Shown one piece after another: positions 58,200 to 64,000 of a stretch of DNA of 64,000 bases; position 1 is the first letter of the stretch, and every line of letters starts with the position of its first letter. The notes under the pieces were generated by a model. The model made no database searches and had not been told where the DNA came from. It saw nothing but the letters and a program-made list of their open reading frames with translations. A program made the position numbers and the translations under genes. Source of the stretch: Iris pallida. Lineage: Eukaryota > Streptophyta > Magnoliopsida > Asparagales > Iridaceae. The stretch covers positions 34,976,861-35,040,860 of the forward strand of contig JANAVB010029819.1 in the NCBI GenBank assembly GCA_029216955.1, written 5' to 3'.

Positions 58200-60727
58200 G
58201 GGTAGTTTCGGTGAACTTGCCTTATCTTAGCCTTCACATAATAAATCGCATGTTTTCAACTTGCATAAGTTAGGCTTGATAATAAAAGAGACACATCCAC
58301 ATAGCTAAGGAAATAATCTCGATGGGTCGAAATGTGTTAAAACATGGAAAAAGGTCCCACGGTCAGCTTAGAAGTTTTCTCAGTGTGCTTTCAAAATGAC
58401 ACAGTCCTTCGTCCCGTGGCTTGGGAGAAGAAAGTTGGTCTAAGTTGCTAAGTTGCCACAATGCTGGAATTAGTCTAAGTCATAGTCGTCGCTCGCATAA
58501 ATGCTTGTTAAAGTATGCACGGTCCCATCGTCCAGGGCTTGGCATTGCCTTGCTCGTCCCAAGGGTTAAGTTACAGTGTACGTTGCAGAGCACGACTTGT
58601 GGCATAAGTCTAGGTACCAAAGAACTTTGTTGTTCAAGTCGAACGCGTGCACGACACGTTCTCTCGATACAAGGCTTGGCACAGCCTCTGCTCGTCAAGT
58701 CGCACAAATAAGTTAGACAAGAGTTTGGCTGGGCTATCGAAGTCATAGCAAGCACTGTCCCCTATTGCCTGCGGTTGTCAAGTCATATAGTCCTACGATC
58801 TTAAGGCTCGTCATATAAGTATGTGACTTGAGCGATAGCGTTGCCTAGAGAATAAGGTCTGTCTAAGGCACGAGCCACAGTTGGATTAAGGATAAGCATG
58901 CCACGGACAAAGGAACACGTTATGTTCAAGTTAAGCTGGAAGACTACTTAGTAGTCGTTCCCTGGGTTCAAAGGCACGCGATTGGTTGTCGTCGAGATCG
59001 GTCCCGCTACTTGGGAGTCTCGATAAGGAAGTCACGAGATCTTTCTCGCTATTTGGGAGTCTCGATAAGAAAGTCCACGCAACTGGTTGTCGTTAAGATT
59101 GGTCCCGCTACTTGGGAGTCTCGATAAGGAAGTCATGAGATCGGTCCCGCTACTTGGAAATATTGATAATGAAGTAACGAGATCGGTCCCGCTACTTGGG
59201 AGTCTCGATAAGGAAGTCCACGCAACTAGTTGTCGCCGAGATCAGTCCCGCTACTTAGGAGTCTCGATAGAAAATTGGAAAGCATGGTCATAATTAAAGA
59301 AAGACTTGGTAGATCGAGTTGAGTCTTGCATGGTCATTGGACAACTTGCGCACAAGGAGAAATTCTACGAACAATCCCAGGGCACCGCGTTCGTGTCGGC
59401 CTAGGAGGAATTGCAGATATTATATGGCCTTCATCGACGGTACGACTCGATTGAAATGAATCGTTACAATATAGGCTGTGGGTCATTCGGTAGAAGCTCG
59501 TACCTCGCACGCAAATGGTCACCGTATACAAAGATCCATGATAGCTTGATAATACTAGTGACTACTCATATAGATGTGTCAGCATAAGAGCGGCTATCCG
59601 CATGTATGCCTTTGGATTGCGCCGAGTACTAGCAAGTTACGAGTTGGGTTAACAAGGTATACTTATAGCAAGTGTTAACCTTGAATCGGCACGAGTTAGG
59701 TGTGCACGGTTGCAACACCATTCTAGAGCCTAAAATTTGGCTATAGCAAGGACACGTGTTTCGGCATGAATATGGCGTCGTCATCAAGTCATCTCAAGTT
59801 AAGTCAGGAAGGGCCGTAAGGCAAGTTAGTTAAGTCTGGTTGATACTTGGGAGGCACGTCCTCGATCTTAAGGCACGATCAAAGTCTATTGGTACGACCA
59901 GCACGAGTCATCCCCTTGACGTCATTGGCACGAGAATGGTCTAGAGGCACATAAAAACAAGTGAAAGTCTTGGTACGGTCGAGTTGCATAAGTTATACTC
60001 GGCGAGTCACTGCCTCGAATATATTGAAGTCACGAATAGAGTATAGCACGACCCTGTCGTTGCGTTGCCAAGTATCGGCCAAGGTGTCTCTGTCCTAAAA
60101 ATTGATCCTAAGGCAAGACTGGAAAGATAATCAAAAAGGAATTAAGCTGCACAAAGTAAATGAACGTGTTAGTTTTATATGGGCGGGCGAGGAGCTCACT
60201 CCACCAGTACAGTTGAGTACCGACACCCACACAGATTTCTTGTGCAGGCATAGGTAGAAGCCCGATGGCGTAGAGCTCGTTTGGATGCGTCGAGGCACGG
60301 AGTTCCTTGGCGTCTTGAGGCGTGCGGCCGTATGGAGTCAGAATTTATATGGGACATAATGTATAGACATCGCCACTCCGAAGAATCTGCCACTCATCGC
60401 CTTGAAGCTTGTATTGAGAAATGAGAGAGAGCAGAGTGACTTGTAATATGAGAGAAAAGTGAGCTTGAGATACTTGTAATTTGGCCTCATGCCCACATTA
60501 TAATCTTTGTTCAATATCAATAAAAGAGTATTTAGCATGACTTGTGTTTTGCTTCAAATTTCTACGGCTGACTATTTAATATTTCTGCTTGGGACTTCTG
60601 TGCGATGACCCCCATCGCTTAGCCTGTAATCGGCCGTTATGGACCTGCCTTACGTGAGCGCAATCTAGGCTCACGTGGTATCACACCTTAGCAAGGGCGA
60701 TCGCTCCTACATGAGCGGGGTGTGACA
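58200..60727 (+). mobile_element. plus-strand LTR ending at an initiator-Met PBS (left boundary uncertain)
   Basis: The right end GAGCGGGGTGTGACA is followed by TAA and TGGTATCAGAGC. An AATAAA at 60519-60524 lies in the expected R region. The left boundary could not be fixed because no second copy is in the window. The body holds a six-unit repeat (58981-59271). Open frames inside are short and not protein-like. Confidence 0.6.
58981..59271 (+). repeat. tandem repeat GATCGGTCCCGCTACTTGGG
   Basis: Six units of about 42-59 bp, each with GGTCCCGCTACTTGGGAGTC and TCGATAAGGAAGTC. Some include an extra CACGCAACTGGTTGTCG block, suggesting a higher-order two-part unit. Confidence 0.85.
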
Positions 60728-60730
60728 TAA

Positions 60731-60742
60731 TGGTATCAGAGC
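60731..60742 (+). other. primer-binding site, tRNA-Met(initiator) type
   Basis: TGGTATCAGAGC three bases after the LTR end, the standard plant retrotransposon PBS. It shows that a different priming tRNA was used from elements A-C. Confidence 0.85.
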
Positions 60743-61870
60743 ACGGCTTTACGTCCTTGGAATTTCGATTGAATTCTTTAACTCGGATGTGTTTGCAAAC
60801 TCTGAAGTGTTGCTTCCACAAATTGATTTTATTGATGCGTTCTCTCTCAAATGTCCCACGACATGTCCATACAATAAGTCTAAATATTTTGCAAAATTGA
60901 ACGAAAGAAATTGGTTGAACGAAAGTTCAAGTAAGAACGGTTGGCTAAGTCGGGTTGGGCATATACGCCAAGAATCGTGTCAACCTTAGCAAAGTCGAGT
61001 GCGGGATTCAAATTGTGTCGAACAAGAATGAGTTAGACTCGATTCATAGAATATGGGATGACTATAGAAATGCTATCAAACGATATTATCGTCGATGCGA
61101 CATGGGCAAATCATGCTTGGATTTTTGAGGAATGGGCTCGAACGAAAATTCAAAATATGATTCGAAAACTTGTTTCGAGGATTTGTTGAATGACTTCATC
61201 CCTGATGGTGTATGGGATAGCCTCGGGGATGTAGATCGATTGAGGATGTGGGGTCCCAATGAGTCTATCAGCAAGCGTCGCATGTATACAAAGCCTTAGA
61301 TCGAGTATATTGAGTAAGTTATAATCTTGAAGATTTCGATGAGTTGATTCGAACGAAATTATAATCGACGTACACGGGATTGGAATTTGCATTAAGCACA
61401 AAATGCAAGTGATATGGAAAAAGATAGATTAAAATCGAGAAAAAGTTAAGGTGTACGAACGGAGGACTTGATCGAGGAAATCGATATGAATCGCATACAA
61501 AAAGTTAGCACGATTGGACGATAGCGTGCATGGAAGTGATTCGAATATTTAAGAATGACTCTAGGGATTGGAATTGATGTTGCTCGATGGTTTGAGTTAG
61601 CAAGGATTAAGGCAAATTGGTAAAATTTGTTCCTCGATGTCTTAAGATAGTCGGATAAATGTACGTGATTTTGGATTTGAACGAATTGAACATGTAACGG
61701 GTTCGGGAGATAATGATCGAACTTGATCTTGAATGTCGAGGAGATTATTCAGTTCGGACAATAGCATTAGTCGTACGACTCGAAATTCGTCGCAAATGAA
61801 GATCGTCAGGTTATGCATATCATCGATGGTATTGAGGCGTATCAAAGATCGATATACGATAACTCGGGGG
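60743..61870 (+). other. degenerate internal region after the iMet PBS
   Basis: About 1.1 kb, rich in TCGA words and stops in all frames. I recognise no gag or pol motif. It may be decayed gag or the body of a non-autonomous element. Confidence 0.35.
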
Positions 61871-61903
61871 GTGTAGAAGCATGAAAAAGAGGATATTGCT
61901 TTT

Positions 61904-61957
61904 AGTTCCACATCGAAAAGGAGAAGAAGAAAGGGCTCACTCCATTCTATATATAGA
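61904..61957 (+). promoter_or_regulatory. snRNA-type USE plus TATA arrangement
   Basis: AGTTCCACATCG at 61904-61915 is one base from the plant snRNA upstream element RTCCCACATCG, and CTATATATAG at 61948-61957 follows about 33 bases later, the spacing of Pol II snRNA promoters. The sequence downstream does not resemble U1, U2, U4 or U5, so a retroelement promoter is as likely. Confidence 0.35.
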
Positions 61958-62200
61958 GCTCCCTTCCCTCCTTTGAAAAGGGCACCAACTTCCCTTCGCT
62001 CCTTCCAACTTGGACTCTTCCTACTATGCACCTTCGGGTGCTAAGTCGAAGAAGTCTAGGGCAGTGCGGGCTCAATAAGCCCAATCAACTGTCCAATCTG
62101 CTGACCGTCAGCGGGTATCGTTAACTGTTACACGGGCCCAAGATGGAAAGTTGTACAGAACCTCCCGTGTCCAGCCCTTTGTGGCAAACGGACAGGGCAG

Positions 62201-62487
62201 GTCCTAAAAGTCTTCCTACAATGATCGAGAGCAGTACTTTACTAGCCTCAGATCAGGAAGCAAATATGATAGTCCCAAAAGTCTTCCTACAACGATCGAG
62301 CGCAGTACTTTAGTAGTCTCAGATCAAGGAGCAAATATGATGGTCCCAAAAGTCTCTCTACAACGATCGAGAGCAGTGCTTTACTAGCCTCAGATCAGGG
62401 AGCAAATATGATGGTCCCAAAAGTCTTTCTACAACGATCGAGAGGAAGTGCTTTTACTAGTCTCAGATCAGGGAGCAAATATGATAC
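62201..62487 (+). repeat. 70-bp tandem repeat, four units
   Basis: Each unit contains AAAGTCTTCCTACAACGATCG, GCAGTACTTTACTAG and CAGATCAGGGAGCAAATATG. Units differ by a few substitutions and small indels. Confidence 0.9.
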
Positions 62488-62699
62488 CTATGTACCCAGG
62501 CGCTCGAGATACCCGGGCCCATAAAATGGATGCAAAGGTAGATCAATATGCTCTCGACTTACGAGAGGTGGTCATTCACAAACGCAAGAAGAGAGTAGCA
62601 ACCTTGATGTGTGAGGAGCCCTTTCCAGGACATCACTGCACCCAAGCCGCCATCAACTACTGCTGCCATAAGACAGTGGCTCCACCACCAAGGCAGTCT

Positions 62700-62950
62700 G
62701 TGTTTATGCGGATCATCATCCCATGCGGCTAAGTGGACTTGAGCCGCAGAAGGAAGTCACTTGAAGACCTCATGCGACCAAGCCAATTTGAGCCGCAGAA
62801 GGAAGACTCTTGAGACCTCATGCGGCCAAGATGATCCGAGCCGCAGAAGGAAGGCTATTGAGATTTCATGCGGCCAAGCCGATCCAGGCCGCAGAAGAAA
62901 GACTCTTGGTACCGCATGCGGCCAAGTTGATCCGGGCCGCATAAGATTGA
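62700..62950 (+). repeat. ATGCGGC / GCCGCA paired array
   Basis: Four to five units of about 55 bp, each with CATGCGGCCAAG, a short link, GAGCCGCAGAAGGAAG and CTCTTGAGACCTC. The motif appears in both orientations inside each unit. A further ATGCGGC lies near 63100. Confidence 0.85.
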
Positions 62951-63135
62951 TTTTACTTTGTTGTAGGGGGACACATGGCAAGTTGACCAAGTCCCAACCA
63001 CCCAGATTTGCTTCAACAAAGAAATCTCAACAAACCACCAGCTGGCAGCCAAAGAGCGAGTCTTCATGTGCTGTTGCAGTCACGTGGCCACGTGGCCATC
63101 TATGCGGCTCAAAATATCCTTCATCCCAAAATCAC

Positions 63136-63144
63136 TATAAATAG
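63136..63144 (+). promoter_or_regulatory. TATA box of the plus-strand LTR
   Basis: CACTATAAATAGCAGG, a strong plant TATA match about 270 bases before the LTR end. Confidence 0.65.
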
Positions 63145-63413
63145 CAGGGTATCACACCCATGCTAAAGGTTGGCAATCAAAGGCTGGCAAATTTCTTCGA
63201 GAGCAAAGACTGTGTCAAATAGTCCAAGGAGTAAGGCAGAGTTGCTACACTTCTCCGAGCCTCTATCGTCACCCCCAGAATAGAAAAACTAAACAATTGT
63301 ACAAAGATTGTTTGCTAAGGTTTCTTTCTAGGCTTTCTTTTGTACAAGCGAGTTTGCAATCAAGTTCAATTCCTCTGTAATTTTTTGTTCTTGATATTTA
63401 ATGGCAAACATGA

Positions 63414-63432
63414 TGGCGACTCTGCTGGGAAC
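63414..63432 (+). other. primer-binding site, tRNA-Arg type
   Basis: TGGCGACTCTGCTGGGAAC three bases after the LTR end. A TGGCGACTC...CTGGGG primer site is the form I associate with Tat/Ogre gypsy elements, complementary to a tRNA-Arg. The family assignment is from memory. Confidence 0.55.
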
Positions 63433-63490
63433 TTCCTTCTCCTATGATAAGAAGTTGGTGATGTAATCCGACGCGTCCAAGCTCGGCTCT

Positions 63491-63713
63491 ATGCAACAAA
63501 TGCTTGTGGTTCGTTTTGACCAACAAGCATTCGAAGAAATGCTCTCTGAAGGGAGCGTCAGCCCGTCACAGAAGCGAGCCAACCCGAAGAGAACCCGCAG
63601 GACGTTGAAGTACAAAACTGTTGCTCCTCGCCAGGTTCTCGAAGAAGCTACTTCTGCGGCCAAACACGGTGATGAAAGCTCTCCTACGACCTTGCTTCCG
63701 ACCACAGAGAACT
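63491..63713 (+). CDS. start of a Tat-like internal ORF, truncated by an LTR
   Basis: From ATG at 63491 the frame reads MQQMLVVRFDQQAFEEML, then basic sequence (KRANPKRTRRTLKYK), and is interrupted at 63713 by the LTR at 63714. It is placed where gag begins in gypsy elements, 60 bases after the PBS. I do not recognise the protein; the gag call rests on position. Confidence 0.35.
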
Positions 63714-64000
63714 GTCACAAACTGCACCCTGATTAGGGGCACGAGCACGTGGTTATGTCCAGCCTATGTCGCAGAATCGACGGTAGAACGCTGTATATAG
63801 GGTCTGTAAATACTACGACTAAAACAGTATAAAAGTACCTGTACAGTATATACACTCCGAATGGAGGTGACGTAGCAATACAGTCTCAATCACAAAGTAA
63901 AACTAAGGTAGATAGCATGGAAAGGAAATATGATAGATGAAAGCAGGAAATAAGTTCGAGATCCACACAAGACCAAAGCTATACACAACAACACAGAGAC
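63714..64000 (-). mobile_element. B-related LTR, cut by the window end
   Basis: TGTCACAAACTGCACCCTG opens a sequence that follows LTR B closely in order: GGGGCACGAG, GTCCAGCCTATG, CGGTAGAACGCTG, ACTCCGAATGGAGGTGAC and the AAGGTAGA block. It is the same family at a larger distance than B's two LTRs. Confidence 0.75.

Larger units (their letters stand above)
62201..63410 (+). mobile_element. plus-strand LTR with Tat/Ogre-like PBS (left boundary uncertain)
   Basis: The LTR ends ...AATGGCAAACA at 63410, just before a PBS. It holds a tandem repeat, an ATGCGG(C/T) array, a TATA box and a U5-like run. The left edge is not determined and may lie further left. Confidence 0.5.

Noticed and set aside
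58421..58755. Frames of about 90 codons on both strands
   Set aside because: No motif, overlapping on opposite strands, inside an LTR.
62448..62732. 94-codon plus-strand frame over the 70-bp repeat and ATGCGGC array
   Set aside because: It begins in a tandem repeat unit and has no recognisable domain; it lies upstream of the LTR TATA box and would not be in the element transcript from that promoter.

Overview
The window looks like flowering-plant nuclear DNA that is mostly transposable elements. Support comes from Ty3/gypsy chromovirus polyproteins with a chromodomain-like tail, an L1-type LINE, RTE and MULE remnants, very long LTRs, plant-type primer-binding sites and one ordinary gene exon with a canonical GT donor. 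A telomere-like tract near 5 kb has a 6-base period (CCCTAG/CCCTAA) rather than the usual plant 7-base period. That would fit a lineage with TTAGGG-type telomeres such as Asparagales, but this is only a hint.

Layout. 1-4361: the 5' end of a minus-strand host gene (first coding exon 4197-4361, XRCC1-N-like), followed leftwards by a long intron-like stretch with two MITE-like elements, an RTE LINE remnant and degenerate tandem repeats. 4842-5150: telomere-like tract. 5206-6093: decayed MULE transposase with its TATA box. 6506-26478: an L1-type LINE on the plus strand, split by a solo LTR (7135-21592, duplicated target TAGAG), which is itself split by gypsy element A (7614-18096, two 2740-bp LTRs, target GGACA). 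26524-27032: SINE-like and second LINE fragments. 27033-43757: three nested layers, an outer LTR fragment, a solo LTR (27294-42835, target CAAGT) and gypsy element B (28262-40518). 43758-57263: an A-related LTR split by gypsy element C (46450-57032, target ATGCA). 57264-64000: LTR and gag debris, a plus-strand LTR with an initiator-Met primer site, a second plus-strand LTR with an Arg-type primer site and the start of its internal region, then another B-like LTR cut by the window end.

Elements A, B and C all lie on the minus strand in the order 5' LTR, primer site, gag, protease, reverse transcriptase, RNase H, integrase, chromodomain-like tail, polypurine tract, 3' LTR. All three carry a primer site matching the 3' end of tRNA-Ile. 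None is intact. A has two in-frame stops, B has several stops and frameshifts plus a promoter-deleted 5' LTR, and C has two stops plus a 10-base deletion at the catalytic Glu of integrase.

The most interesting signals are: (1) two short GT-AG, phase-0, AT-rich insertions that interrupt otherwise collinear coding sequence, one in gag of C (71 nt) and one in the integrase tail of B (98 nt), at different positions and absent from the relatives; (2) the shared tRNA-Ile primer site; (3) clusters of an ATGCG-core motif in three different LTR contexts; (4) a strong bias of nonsense mutations toward CAG-to-TAG, as expected from deamination at methylated CHG sites.
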